From the NCBI RefSeq assembly GCF_900112365.1, contig NZ_FOLQ01000004.1, positions 434,001 through 498,000 of the forward strand: a stretch of DNA of 64,000 nucleotides, written 5' to 3'. The stretch comes from Spirosoma endophyticum. GTDB taxonomy: Bacteria; Bacteroidota; Bacteroidia; Cytophagales; Spirosomataceae. The notes below the pieces were generated by a model. It searched no databases and was not told the DNA's origin. It saw only the letters and a list, made by a program, of their open reading frames with translations. Shown in pieces: positions 8,601 through 17,952 of this stretch. Position 1 is the first letter of the stretch. The number at the start of each line of letters is the position of its first letter. Position numbers and translations under genes: made by a program.

Positions 8601-10013
8601 ATGAAAAAAATACTGTACATCGGACTGCTGGCACTGACGGCCACCGGTTGTTTTAAGAACAGTGACCTTAATATTGACCCAAATCGATCCATTACCGTCG
8701 ATCCTTCGCTCCTGTTTTCGGGCGCCAGCACCCAGTTTTCGCTCCTGCGCGTGGGCGAACTCACCTGGCCGGTAGCCCTGATGAGCCAGATGTGGGCATC
8801 GGGGGGCCGCTGGGGGCTGGAGCAGGCGAAATATGACCAGACACGTATCCGCTCGGTTTGGGGACGTACCTACACCGACGTACTAAAAAACCTGGAAGTA
8901 GCCATCAAAGTGGCCGAAAGCACACAGCCCGTCAATAAAAATGCGTTGGCACAGTGCAAAATCATGAAAGCGTTTGCTTATTCGCAAACGTCGTTGCTGT
9001 GGGGTGACATTCCATTTACGGATGCCGCCAAGGGCACAGTTGATCTACCTAAATTCGATAAACAGGTTGACGTACTGAACGGTACTATTGCACTGTTGGA
9101 CGAAGCTATTGCGCAGATTGATCCAGCCAGCAAGGGTATCATTGCCCCCAACGACCTGTATTACGGGGGCGACATGACGAAGTGGCGCAAGTTTGCCAAC
9201 TCGCTAAAGCTGCGTATCCTGTTCTCTATGGTCGACGCTGATCCTTCGAAAGGAACTGCCATCGGGCAACTCGTAACAGCGGGTAACATGATTGCGTCAA
9301 CGACTGATGCCATGCAGTTTCAGTATTATAACCAGCCCGGTCGTCAGAATCCACGTTACTCGTTCACAGCTATTTTTCGGGGCGGTGTTCAGTCCGACTG
9401 GTACTGCTCTAATGTCGTATATAACCTGTTGACGTCACTCAATGACCCACGCATTCCATATTTTTATCAGGTAGGGCCCGGCGCTGCCGCCAATGAGTAT
9501 GTAGCTCTCAACACGGTTGAAAATTATACGCCTAAGTCGTCGCTGGTGAACATGAATCTGCTCAAGCCTGATCTACCCGAGGTATCGTTTTCGTACTCTG
9601 AACAACTACTGCTGGAAGCTGAAGCCATCGCGCGAGGCTTTGCAACGGGCGGTTTCGATCTGGCTACGCAGCGGATGCGGGCGGGCGTACGCGCGTCGCT
9701 GGTGTCGTTTGGCGTACCGGCCGCGCAATCTGATACGTATGCCAACCAGCTTCCCGCCCTGACGGCGGCTAACTACAAAACAGTCTTAGCGCAACAGCAA
9801 TACCTCGATCTATTTATGCGGCCTGTTGAAGGCTGGGTGCAAAATCGCCGGTCGGGCGCGATTGGTCAGGAGATTCCCGCCATGACTACTCCGGCAGGCG
9901 CACCCGTTGCGGGGCTGGTTCGGCGGTTGCTATACCGGAGCGAAGAAATAAACTCCAATCCCAACACACCCACGGGCTTGGCCGTCGATGCTCCTTTGTG
10001 GTTCGATAAATAA
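8601..10013 (+). CDS. SusD/RagB-family outer-membrane nutrient-binding lipoprotein
   Basis: The start at 8601 (MKKILYIG) gives a clean lipoprotein signal with Cys17 in ATGC; an ATG 15 bp upstream adds only five residues and is less likely. The 470-residue product belongs to the SusD-like class that ends in a VDAPLWFDK-type motif. TPR-like helices are suggested around residues 100-250. It forms the lid of the SusC transporter encoded 38 bp upstream, and the two are surely one operon. A 25-bp perfect hairpin follows the stop codon at once. Confidence 0.93.
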   Translation: MKKILYIGLLALTATGCFKNSDLNIDPNRSITVDPSLLFSGASTQFSLLRVGELTWPVALMSQMWASGGRWGLEQAKYDQTRIRSVWGRTYTDVLKNLEVAIKVAESTQPVNKNALAQCKIMKAFAYSQTSLLWGDIPFTDAAKGTVDLPKFDKQVDVLNGTIALLDEAIAQIDPASKGIIAPNDLYYGGDMTKWRKFANSLKLRILFSMVDADPSKGTAIGQLVTAGNMIASTTDAMQFQYYNQPGRQNPRYSFTAIFRGGVQSDWYCSNVVYNLLTSLNDPRIPYFYQVGPGAAANEYVALNTVENYTPKSSLVNMNLLKPDLPEVSFSYSEQLLLEAEAIARGFATGGFDLATQRMRAGVRASLVSFGVPAAQSDTYANQLPALTAANYKTVLAQQQYLDLFMRPVEGWVQNRRSGAIGQEIPAMTTPAGAPVAGLVRRLLYRSEEINSNPNTPTGLAVDAPLWFDK

Positions 10014-10015
10014 TA

Positions 10016-10072
10016 TTAATTTGTGCCAAGCGTGCTACGGTTTAGTACCGTAGCACGCTTGGCACAAATTAA
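10016..10072. terminator. 25-bp perfect hairpin after susD, probable bidirectional terminator
   Basis: Arms 10016-10040 and 10048-10072 are exact reverse complements with a 7-nt loop (TTTAGTA). It begins 2 bp after the susD stop codon and lies between two convergent genes. There is no strong T-run, but the ends are TTAAT/ATTAA. The stem is much longer than a usual intrinsic terminator. Confidence 0.8.
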
Positions 10073-10101
10073 TGTAAGTAGTGTGATAGGGTACCCACAC
10101 A

Positions 10102-11187
10102 CTACCGTAGTGCAATCGTGCTCCTGGCTTTTGAATTGAATAAGCCGTTTACTTGTATTTTGAAAAGAGAGGGCCAATTTTTGCCCGTGATGTATAGGGC
10201 TTTTTCGCCTGATTTATAAGCAATGCCATTTAATACGTTCTCTGACGTATCAATGCCAGCGGGCAGGGTACTACTTATATTTATTTCGCCCACTACTTTC
10301 CCCGACGTCAAATCAATTTGAACGATACGGTTCGTTTTCCAGACATTGGCCAAAACGTATCCATTTACGTACTCCAGCTCGTTAAGATTCATAACGGGTC
10401 CCTTGTCATCGTAAACGGTTAGTTCTCCCGTTTTTTGAAAATCAGGGGTGTAAAAAGATAATTTGTTTGATCCATCGCTCACAATAAGCGTGCTATCCGT
10501 ATGCGTAAGCCCCCACCCTTCTGTATGATATGTAAATGCCTTTTCCAGAGTGAAGTCCATTTTGTATCGAAAGCATTGACCTGATGTCCAGGTCAATTGA
10601 TAAATACGGTCGTTCGCGATGGTTATTCCCTCCCCGAAGTATTGTTCGGGTAAGGAGACCGACTGGATGACGGAGCCCGTTGCCAGGTCTATTTTCATTA
10701 GCTTAGACTGCCCATTCTGACCGGTTCCTTCGTACAATGTATTCCCTTGAAATTCAAGTCCCTGCGTAAAACTGCTTGCCATATGCGGATACGTTTTAAG
10801 CACAGAATACGCAAGCACCTGGGGTTTACGATCAGACCACAACTCAACATGTAACGTATCAGCAATCTTCTCCTTGCCATCCGTAATGCCCGTAACGATC
10901 AATTCATGCAAACCCACTTTTTCGGTTGCAGAATTAACAAAAAGTGCATTATTTGTCGGTTGAACGGTTGAAGCTGGTTTGGTATCCCAGGCAATAAATA
11001 CCTGGGTTAATGGCTGGCTAAGCTGGATTAAAATGGAATCACCAAGCGTATAGGTTGCGCTCGAAAGGGTAGCTACTGGCTTCGGTTGATCAACTGAGCT
11101 TGTTTCAGATTTCTTGTTCTGCTGGCACGCCATCATTAGCAAACCCGCGAACAGCACCGTAAAAATTGAATTAACGAGACTCTTCAT
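10102..11187 (-). CDS. Beta-propeller glutaminyl-peptide cyclotransferase, lipoprotein
   Basis: Glutaminyl cyclases convert N-terminal glutamine to pyroglutamate. The ATG at 11187 (MKSLVNS) is preferred to one two codons upstream. Cys21 in LMMAC is a lipobox, so the protein is exported and lipidated. After an Ig-like stretch to about residue 120, the propeller shows the family pattern: SSFTQGLEF, LYEGTGQNGQS, ERYFGEG-like YFGEGITI, QLTWTSG, TEGWGLTH, VMNLNELEY and ANVWKTNRIV. This matches the plant and bacterial type cyclase, not the zinc-dependent animal type. N-terminal pyroglutamate is common on secreted Bacteroidota proteins, which fits the location. Confidence 0.85.
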   Translation of the reverse strand: MKSLVNSIFTVLFAGLLMMACQQNKKSETSSVDQPKPVATLSSATYTLGDSILIQLSQPLTQVFIAWDTKPASTVQPTNNALFVNSATEKVGLHELIVTGITDGKEKIADTLHVELWSDRKPQVLAYSVLKTYPHMASSFTQGLEFQGNTLYEGTGQNGQSKLMKIDLATGSVIQSVSLPEQYFGEGITIANDRIYQLTWTSGQCFRYKMDFTLEKAFTYHTEGWGLTHTDSTLIVSDGSNKLSFYTPDFQKTGELTVYDDKGPVMNLNELEYVNGYVLANVWKTNRIVQIDLTSGKVVGEINISSTLPAGIDTSENVLNGIAYKSGEKALYITGKNWPSLFKIQVNGLFNSKARSTIALR

Positions 11188-11271
11188 GCACAATACTACG
11201 TTGCGTTTCGGATATTCTCAAACGCTCCCAGGGTAAAGAACAGCCTCAAGAGGAGCACGTTTACCAAGCAA

Positions 11272-12384
11272 TCAAAATCCCATTTTTATTTCCTGACGTT
11301 CGCCCGAAACTGTTTGATCGTCCAGGTTGAAAATGTCGGCCAGCGTCATAGGCTGGTCGGTACGGTATTCCATGCCGAGGTGAGCCAGCAAGTTGTTGAC
11401 TTTAGCGGGTGCCAATTTCCCGAAGGCATAGTCGACCATCAAACGACCTTTGCGGAGTAATGCCTTATCTAACAGATGTTTACTGGCATTGAACGTAGCA
11501 ATAACCTGAATGTGCATGCAGTCGGCCAGCAAGCCGTCGGTAAGATTCAGGATATTTGAGACGCTGTTGGTATCACCCCCGGCTTCGCGCGATTGCAAAA
11601 TCCGTTCGGCATCTTCGATAATGAGCACCGATTCTTTGTTATCCAGTAAAAACGGAATGATTTCGGGTGAGGTCAGGTAGTTCGTCATGTAGGGCGGCAA
11701 AATAAGCATGTCCTTCTTGACTAACGAACTCAGGTGTTTGATGTACGTAGTTTTGCCCGTTCCCGGCTCACCGTGCAGAAGAATCAAGCCTTTACTCTTA
11801 GGCTGCGCCAGTAAATTCACCAGTCGTTCATGAACCGCCGGAAAATCGTCGTTGTAATGCAGTTCAAGATCAATAACGGGCGGCAGAATCTCGACACGCT
11901 CGGTATGCAATCCACCCAAACCAGCCTGAATCAGATAAATATGCGTCTGATTATCTTCATGAACGTATTTGTGTTCATGAAAATCAGCCAGTAACATTTT
12001 GGCTGATGTCTCGTCGCGATAGTAGCCATAGAGCCGAAAGAAACGATCACCAACAAATTCAGCTTTTAACATCAAGCCTTCATCATGCTGATAAATCCGC
12101 TCAACCACGTGCCATCCCTGGTCGGTAACGCGGGTCGAATGATTGATTAACTGAAAACCCCGACTATCCAGAAGTTGCTGCGCGGACGGCTTAAAATCAT
12201 CGCTAAAGTGAAGGTAATTGGGATAGCTGCCGAATGCCTGAACAAAATGCGGAGCCAACGGAAACTCCCGATCGAGATCGTTTGGTATGTACAGATTATT
12301 GATAACTGATTGACTGGGCATATCCGTATTGGCCGTCAGATAGCGCAACATGTCGTCCCTGGAAATCTCATCGTATGGTTTCAA
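11272..12384 (-). CDS. AAA-family ATPase
   Basis: The 370-residue protein has an unrecognised N-terminal region (1-180, mixed alpha/beta) followed by one AAA module. Walker A is GEPGTGKT (205-212), Walker B is VLIIED (253-258), a sensor-like stretch is IATFNA (295-300), and an arginine pair sits in RKGRL (311-315). No signal peptide or membrane segment is visible. Such single-AAA proteins remodel protein complexes, but the target is not evident. It is followed 80 bp downstream by the separate glutaminyl cyclase gene on the same strand. Confidence 0.8.
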   Translation of the reverse strand: MKPYDEISRDDMLRYLTANTDMPSQSVINNLYIPNDLDREFPLAPHFVQAFGSYPNYLHFSDDFKPSAQQLLDSRGFQLINHSTRVTDQGWHVVERIYQHDEGLMLKAEFVGDRFFRLYGYYRDETSAKMLLADFHEHKYVHEDNQTHIYLIQAGLGGLHTERVEILPPVIDLELHYNDDFPAVHERLVNLLAQPKSKGLILLHGEPGTGKTTYIKHLSSLVKKDMLILPPYMTNYLTSPEIIPFLLDNKESVLIIEDAERILQSREAGGDTNSVSNILNLTDGLLADCMHIQVIATFNASKHLLDKALLRKGRLMVDYAFGKLAPAKVNNLLAHLGMEYRTDQPMTLADIFNLDDQTVSGERQEIKMGF

Positions 12385-12464
12385 ACAGACATTTAGTTAC
12401 GTTTCTAATCGCCTAAATTACCATTTTTTTCAATGTCTCAGCCAGAAAGCCATATGTCCGTTGA

Positions 12465-13385
12465 TTAATAGGTAAATTTCAATAGGTTCGGTGAAAAACG
12501 TAGCATGATTTCGTGAACACTGTTTTGGTCATACAGCATTGAATTCGGGCTTTCGGGCGTCCTGGAATTAAAAATGTAGCCCAGCCGAATGGATTTTGTC
12601 AGCTGGTACTCAGCCGATGCCTGTACGTAGTTTGTCGAGATAAGGCCAGGACTATTTTGCCGATAGGACAGTCCAAAACCAACCTCTTCATTCAGCCATA
12701 ACCGGAGGTTTATATCAAACCCCATGGGCCGGTCAGGTATTTTTGAGATTAGGATCGACGGAATCAGGATGGCATTTTCGTCAATCTCAAATGGCGCTCC
12801 AACCTGAAACATGATTGGTCGAATACCGCTATACGCAAACTGTGACGAGTAATTCAGATTCTGCGTACTTAACTCGGGCGCTGACAGGCCCGCAAAAAAT
12901 CGGTCCGACTGATAATAAACGCCGACACCAAAACTACTAACAGCCCGGTTCAGGCTCGTCGCCGTCGTGAAATCGTAAACTGGAAGTACGCTGACGCCCC
13001 CCTGAACACCAATGGACAGTTTGGCCAGTGCGGGCATATTGAAGCGGTAGGCTACACTCCCGTATACACCCGTCGCGGTAAATAATCCCATTCGATCATT
13101 CAGCGCCTGGAATCCTAATCCAACCCGACCGCTGGCAACGGCACCATCGGCAGAAACAGACTGCGTGATAGGTGCATAGCGAACGCTGATCCATTTACGG
13201 CGAAGATTGGCGGACAAATGAAACGACTCCCGGCTTCCGGCATAAGCGGGGTTGATGCTCAGCGTATTCTGTAAATATTGAGAGTACAATACTTCCTTCT
13301 GTGCCTGAGCACGTTGGCTCATCAACAGCAGCACAAAGCAAGCAGTCAGAAAAGAAGTAAGAGAATTAAAGGAGACGTATCGCAT
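12465..13385 (-). CDS. PorP/SprF family type IX secretion membrane protein
   Basis: The 306-residue product has a signal peptide (1-28, ending RAQAQ) followed by the family signature YSQYLQNTLSINPAYAGSRE. The rest is an outer-membrane barrel with alternating strands ending in LLKFTY. PorP/SprF proteins assist surface attachment of large adhesins exported by the type IX system, and are usually next to a giant cargo gene. Here the neighbours are an AAA ATPase and a 1094-residue propeller-barrel protein instead, so its cargo may lie elsewhere. A 14-bp hairpin separates it from the upstream gene. Confidence 0.9.
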   Translation of the reverse strand: MRYVSFNSLTSFLTACFVLLLMSQRAQAQKEVLYSQYLQNTLSINPAYAGSRESFHLSANLRRKWISVRYAPITQSVSADGAVASGRVGLGFQALNDRMGLFTATGVYGSVAYRFNMPALAKLSIGVQGGVSVLPVYDFTTATSLNRAVSSFGVGVYYQSDRFFAGLSAPELSTQNLNYSSQFAYSGIRPIMFQVGAPFEIDENAILIPSILISKIPDRPMGFDINLRLWLNEEVGFGLSYRQNSPGLISTNYVQASAEYQLTKSIRLGYIFNSRTPESPNSMLYDQNSVHEIMLRFSPNLLKFTY

Positions 13386-13413
13386 GGAAACGGGGGTACG
13401 CCAGCCAAAAGCC

Positions 13414-13461
13414 AGCGCGTTTGTTGTCGGTTATACCGCTGCAACTTACAACAAACGCGCT
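13414..13461. terminator. 14-bp perfect hairpin between two minus-strand genes
   Basis: Arms 13414-13427 and 13448-13461 are exact reverse complements (AGCGCGTTTGTTGT) with a 20-nt loop. It lies 9 bp past the stop codon of the upstream gene (13471-16755), so it probably ends that transcript. Confidence 0.65.
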
Positions 13462-13470
13462 ACTGATGAA

Positions 13471-16400
13471 TTAAAAATCGTAACCTAATGTCAGGTAAGC
13501 AATAGGTTTCCCAACCGTTTTATCCTCAAGACCCCAGGCATAGTCGAATTTGACAAAGTAGCCGAAGATCATGGTTCGTGCGCCAGCGCCGTACCCAATC
13601 AGGAATGGGTTTTTGAAGTTCGTTACCACAGCCCGGAAGGGAATACTTCCTCCTCCTACAATCTCCGTATTCAGGCTATTTTGCTGGCTAAACGGTCCGC
13701 TGCCCGTCCAGGCAGTTCCAATATCCGAGAAGGCAACCAACTGCAGATTACGCAGAAAGTTGGACGTTACGTTACCGCGATATAGGTATTGAATCACGGG
13801 AAGGCGCAACTCAAGATTCAAGAGCATCGAGCTGTTACCCGTCAATTTCCCCCAGTTAAATCCACGTAGTGGTGCCGCGAAATCAAGGAAGAAAACATTG
13901 CTGTAATCATAACGAATTTCGTTCTGGGATATACTTGGTATTTGTAGCGGATTGGTAGCAGTAGCTTCCTTCTGGTTATTAATCCAGTTTTCCATACCAC
14001 CAAGCGTGCTTTGCTTCGGCGCTGCTCCCCCCGACTGGCTGAACGAAAAACGAGCGGCTACAATAATATCACGATGAATTTTCTGGTAGTGCCGCAAATC
14101 AAGCGAGAGCCGTCGGAAACTCTGTGACGAAGATCGTAGACCTGAATATTCTTCGTAACGAAGTTTGAGTTTTGTGCCCAGCGGCATATTCATCCGATTA
14201 AGCTTTGTATTGTCGAACACAAACTCACCCCGCACACCCGCGTAGTCAGAAACGTGGTCGGGCTCGGCAAAAGACGACAGATCGACCAGGCGCGTCATCG
14301 CATAAAAAGGCGACACCGTTACGCGGCTATTAACCGAAATAGGGTATGAAGCCGACAGCGCAAAACGGTTGTACCGGTATTTTTGAAGAAGTCCTGCCCC
14401 ATCAACAAACAGCGTCTGGCGATCAACGCGGGCTCCATAATCAATCCGGTGGGTCAGGTTGGTGTACTCAGCAAATAAGTCGCTGTTACGCAGCGTATTG
14501 GTCAAACTAATGAATCCACCGGCACGTAGTACATGGTTCTCCAGCAAGTCCGTCATGGTCACTTCCTGTGAATAGCCGAAGCCCTTGATGGGATCAATAC
14601 GCCAGTTGGAAGGGGCATCATTGATACCAAATGTACCTTTGTAATCAAACGGCCCACGAATGGTGATGTTTTCCCGACGGCGTGTGCGTGGTGGTGCCGT
14701 TATCACACCGGGCGACGCACCTACAATGGAACGACGCTGACGATATTCGGTTGCTTTTACTACGTCGGCATCAAACTGATAATTGTCCGTATCGACTTCA
14801 CCAGGCTCTAAGGCCATCTTTTTGATGGATTCGGATTTCGCTCCAGCGGCTACGTTGCGTCCGGCGGCACTTGAGTCGGCTGGTGTCCGATTGGGTTGTA
14901 TCGTCGTGTCAGCTTTCGTCTGACCAGCCCGGGCGGCACTCGTTCCATTCAGGCGATTGCTGGCAGCGGCCCGTTGCGTAGGCGGTGTATTTAACGTTTG
15001 CGATACATCGAGTTTTGAACGAAATCCGATGTACTCGTCACCATTTTTCAGGCTACTATACACAAAACTTCCGTTGGTCGGATTTAGGTCATACAATCGG
15101 ATACTTTGCGGAAAAGCTGTTACCTGACTGATAGCTTTTGATTCGGTTTCCAGCCGATACAGGTTCCGAATACCATTGACATCATTCAGAAAATAAATGG
15201 TTGTTTCGCTGGCGGGGATCGGCTGGGTCGAGTGCGAAAGTGAATCCGTCAACCGGACAACCGATAAATCCCGGGCGCTGCCTTCGTGTGTAAACAAGCT
15301 CATTTGGTCGCGGATGGATCGGTACGATCCTTTGTCAACACCAAGCGTATCTTCTTTCCGGTTTGAACTGAATACAACCTGACGAGCAGTACGTCCGACA
15401 AACGAGGGATATAAATCGTCGTACAGGTCATTAGTGAGCTGTTGATACGATCCCCGGTTGATGCTATAGAGAAACAAATCATTCTGTCCTTTTCGGTCGG
15501 CGCTCAGAACCAGACTACCACCGTCTTCCGATGCGTCCATCCAGACCACCTGCGATAATCCATTGACTTTTCGCTTGAATTCCTGCTTGGGCCGCTTCTC
15601 AAAGTTGGTGAACTGATACAGATTTGTCTGCCCTAACTCATCAGTTATTACCAGCAGATTATTTCCCTTCTGCCAAGCCAGCAAGGGTGTACAGGTGGGT
15701 CGAGCCTGCCCATCGAGCCGATACCCTCCCGACAGGACCGTTGTCTTTTTACGGTTCGTTGTATTGACAACCTCAACATTGAATTTACCGTCGCGAAGAA
15801 TACTGTAAGCGATGAACTGTTTGTCGGGGCTTAGTTTCAAACTGATAAGCGAAGATTTATCATCGGCCGAGCTTACTTTCATCTGAAACTCGTCGGTGCC
15901 GCTCTGGTATGCCTGCGATACGCTACTGGCCATTCCTGCGTAGTATTCACGCCATTCGCGTAGGAACCGACTGTAAGGTACACCTAACGTACTGGTGATA
16001 CTTTTTTCCTCATTGCGGATGATGCGCGTCAGGTTCAAAATGTTCGATACGTTATCGCGGCCGTAGCGCTGAACGATATAGTTCCAGATCGAATGCCCAA
16101 CCCGCTCGGCTTCGGTACCCGACAAACCTGCCAGTATAGACGCTTTTTTGATCGGATGCGTAATCGACATGTCACGCATGTAGTCGTCAAGTTCCAGGCT
16201 GTTACCCTGAGCAATGTACGAAGCAATACCGGGCATAAACCAATCGGGCAAGGTCAACAGCAGCGAGCTTTGAAGGGCGTCTTTCAGGCTACCGCCGTAG
16301 AGCATATCGTACACAAACAGCATCGAGACATCGCGCACAATTTGCCGCCGAAAGCTGATTTGATCGCCTGTAAACGCCAGCTCAATGCGAGACTTTGACA

Positions 16401-16755
16401 AGTCCTGTTCATGTCGGCTTAAGCCACCCTGAGAATTGATACCAATGTTACTTTGGGCCAGTTCGGATGGGGAGTTGAAAAGAAAAATCTTGACCCGATT
16501 GTATGGGGTGTAGCCAAGAAATTCCGTAATCCGATCAAACTCCGACTCAGCATACTGAGCCGTCAGGTTGGCAATCTGCGTGCCATCCTGATAGTAGTAA
16601 ATCTCGAAATTTGACGTTCGAATGATTTTCCATTCGAAGTCACGATACTGAATACGATTTTTACCAAATCGCTCAAGCGACGGGTAATTCTGCGCTGTGG
16701 CTACGCCCAGGACGCCCAGCCAAAGGCCCAACAACAAAATGTATTGATTTCGCAT
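13471..16755 (-). CDS. Propeller plus outer-membrane barrel protein, TolB/Omp85-like
   Basis: This 1094-residue protein has a signal peptide (1-21, GVATAQ). Residues 40-260 resemble peptidase-MA-like domains (IRTSNFEIYYYQDG, LPDWFMPGIASYIAQG), but the HExxH zinc motif is absent, so proteolysis is unlikely. Residues 290-600 form a TolB-like WD40 propeller with repeats of the type SPDKQFIAYS and YPSFVGRTARQVVFSSNRKED. A low-complexity Ala/Thr/Ser linker follows (about 600-670). The last 400 residues look like an Omp85/surface-antigen barrel ending in TLGYDF. A single chain carrying propeller and barrel suggests a part in outer-membrane assembly or secretion; this is inference. Codon use resembles its neighbours. 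Confidence 0.75.
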   Translation of the reverse strand: MRNQYILLLGLWLGVLGVATAQNYPSLERFGKNRIQYRDFEWKIIRTSNFEIYYYQDGTQIANLTAQYAESEFDRITEFLGYTPYNRVKIFLFNSPSELAQSNIGINSQGGLSRHEQDLSKSRIELAFTGDQISFRRQIVRDVSMLFVYDMLYGGSLKDALQSSLLLTLPDWFMPGIASYIAQGNSLELDDYMRDMSITHPIKKASILAGLSGTEAERVGHSIWNYIVQRYGRDNVSNILNLTRIIRNEEKSITSTLGVPYSRFLREWREYYAGMASSVSQAYQSGTDEFQMKVSSADDKSSLISLKLSPDKQFIAYSILRDGKFNVEVVNTTNRKKTTVLSGGYRLDGQARPTCTPLLAWQKGNNLLVITDELGQTNLYQFTNFEKRPKQEFKRKVNGLSQVVWMDASEDGGSLVLSADRKGQNDLFLYSINRGSYQQLTNDLYDDLYPSFVGRTARQVVFSSNRKEDTLGVDKGSYRSIRDQMSLFTHEGSARDLSVVRLTDSLSHSTQPIPASETTIYFLNDVNGIRNLYRLETESKAISQVTAFPQSIRLYDLNPTNGSFVYSSLKNGDEYIGFRSKLDVSQTLNTPPTQRAAASNRLNGTSAARAGQTKADTTIQPNRTPADSSAAGRNVAAGAKSESIKKMALEPGEVDTDNYQFDADVVKATEYRQRRSIVGASPGVITAPPRTRRRENITIRGPFDYKGTFGINDAPSNWRIDPIKGFGYSQEVTMTDLLENHVLRAGGFISLTNTLRNSDLFAEYTNLTHRIDYGARVDRQTLFVDGAGLLQKYRYNRFALSASYPISVNSRVTVSPFYAMTRLVDLSSFAEPDHVSDYAGVRGEFVFDNTKLNRMNMPLGTKLKLRYEEYSGLRSSSQSFRRLSLDLRHYQKIHRDIIVAARFSFSQSGGAAPKQSTLGGMENWINNQKEATATNPLQIPSISQNEIRYDYSNVFFLDFAAPLRGFNWGKLTGNSSMLLNLELRLPVIQYLYRGNVTSNFLRNLQLVAFSDIGTAWTGSGPFSQQNSLNTEIVGGGSIPFRAVVTNFKNPFLIGYGAGARTMIFGYFVKFDYAWGLEDKTVGKPIAYLTLGYDF

Positions 16756-16863
16756 AACAAGACGATTACCGATAAGCCGGTACCACAGGCTTGAATACTG
16801 ACTAAATAACGAATAAAATTTGATTAATCTGACGCCCGGCGTCCACGCTCCTGATTTGTGTAA

Positions 16864-17916
16864 CTATAACGAAACACAGCGGCTAATATTCGCTTCGGGG
16901 TTCAAATCTTCACCATCCAGTAGATGCCGGGAAAACTGTTCGGCCAGATAAGGTGCCAGCGACACGCCTTTTGTGCCCATTCCCCCAAAAATACCAACTG
17001 TTGGATGCGTTGGATGAATGCCCACAAACGGTCGCCGGTCTTTGGTCGATGGACGGATACCTGCCTGCTGTGCCACAATCTGATACGGCACTTTCAGAAT
17101 CGCGCGGACTTTCGATTCTAAAAACTCGCGCCCATCGTCAGTTGTTTCCCAATCCAGGTCATGCCAGCTGTAGGTAGCGCCAATTTTCAGCAATCCATCG
17201 CGAACGGGCAGAATAAATAAACCCTGATTGACAATGTTTTTAATTGAATACGTATCAGCTACGGCCGTCAGAATCTGACCTTTAACCGGATTGTAGGGAA
17301 GCCAGTCGAATAGGGAGTTATCGCGGGCCATCACGCCATCGCAAAAAATAACCGTACCAAATTCGATGTCTTTCCAGCCTACTTTCGTATCGCGGATGTG
17401 CAGGTCATCAACGGCTATGTGGCCTTCAAAATATTGGTTTTTCCGCATAAAATAGCCCTTGATCACCCGAACAAATTCCGTCAGATCGAGCCACCCGGCC
17501 TGCGTTACCTCCAGGCCGCCAAATGGATTAGTAATGCAGTCGCTATAAAGCTGATCATCAACCTTGTCTGATACGTAGGCGTTTGTCGCCGGATCTTCCA
17601 GTAGTGCCAGGTAATCCGTTTGTTCGCGCGCTGACCGAAAGGGGCGGTAAATGTTTTTCGGGTGAAAGAAGCGAACGTTGAGTTTTTGCTCAATGTCGGT
17701 ATAAAATTGTTGCAGAAAGGGGAATAGATCGTCAGCTTTCCAGGTACGGACGAGCTTACGACCCGTGAGTGGGTTCACAATGCCTGCCGCCACCCCCGAA
17801 GCCGATGGCAATGCAGGATCGTCGGCCAGCAATACCGAACACCCGCGTTGGTCAAGGGTCCAGGCCAGTACCGACCCAGCCACCCCCTGCCCTACAATCA
17901 GAAAGTCGGCAGTCAT
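16864..17916 (-). CDS. FAD-dependent amino-acid-oxidase-like oxidoreductase
   Basis: The 350-residue protein opens with the dinucleotide-binding motif GQGVAGSVLAW (residues 8-18), and SGVAAGIVNPLTGRKLV further on is typical of DAO-fold enzymes such as the MnmC C-terminal domain. A later GIRPSTKDRRPFVGIHP and GIFGGMGTKGVSLAPYLAEQ complete the FAD site. It probably oxidises a C-N bond of an amine. A role in tRNA modification is possible but the methyltransferase half of MnmC is missing. Its start lies 36 bp downstream of the cmk stop on the same strand. Confidence 0.85.
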   Translation of the reverse strand: MTADFLIVGQGVAGSVLAWTLDQRGCSVLLADDPALPSASGVAAGIVNPLTGRKLVRTWKADDLFPFLQQFYTDIEQKLNVRFFHPKNIYRPFRSAREQTDYLALLEDPATNAYVSDKVDDQLYSDCITNPFGGLEVTQAGWLDLTEFVRVIKGYFMRKNQYFEGHIAVDDLHIRDTKVGWKDIEFGTVIFCDGVMARDNSLFDWLPYNPVKGQILTAVADTYSIKNIVNQGLFILPVRDGLLKIGATYSWHDLDWETTDDGREFLESKVRAILKVPYQIVAQQAGIRPSTKDRRPFVGIHPTHPTVGIFGGMGTKGVSLAPYLAEQFSRHLLDGEDLNPEANISRCVSL

Positions 17917-17952
17917 GGATTAAAATGAAGAAAGTGAATGTTGCAGCAGCGG

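Noticed and set aside
13471-16755. Calling the 1094-residue protein an active metallopeptidase
   Set aside because: The N-terminal region lacks the HExxH motif, so only a fold resemblance is claimed.
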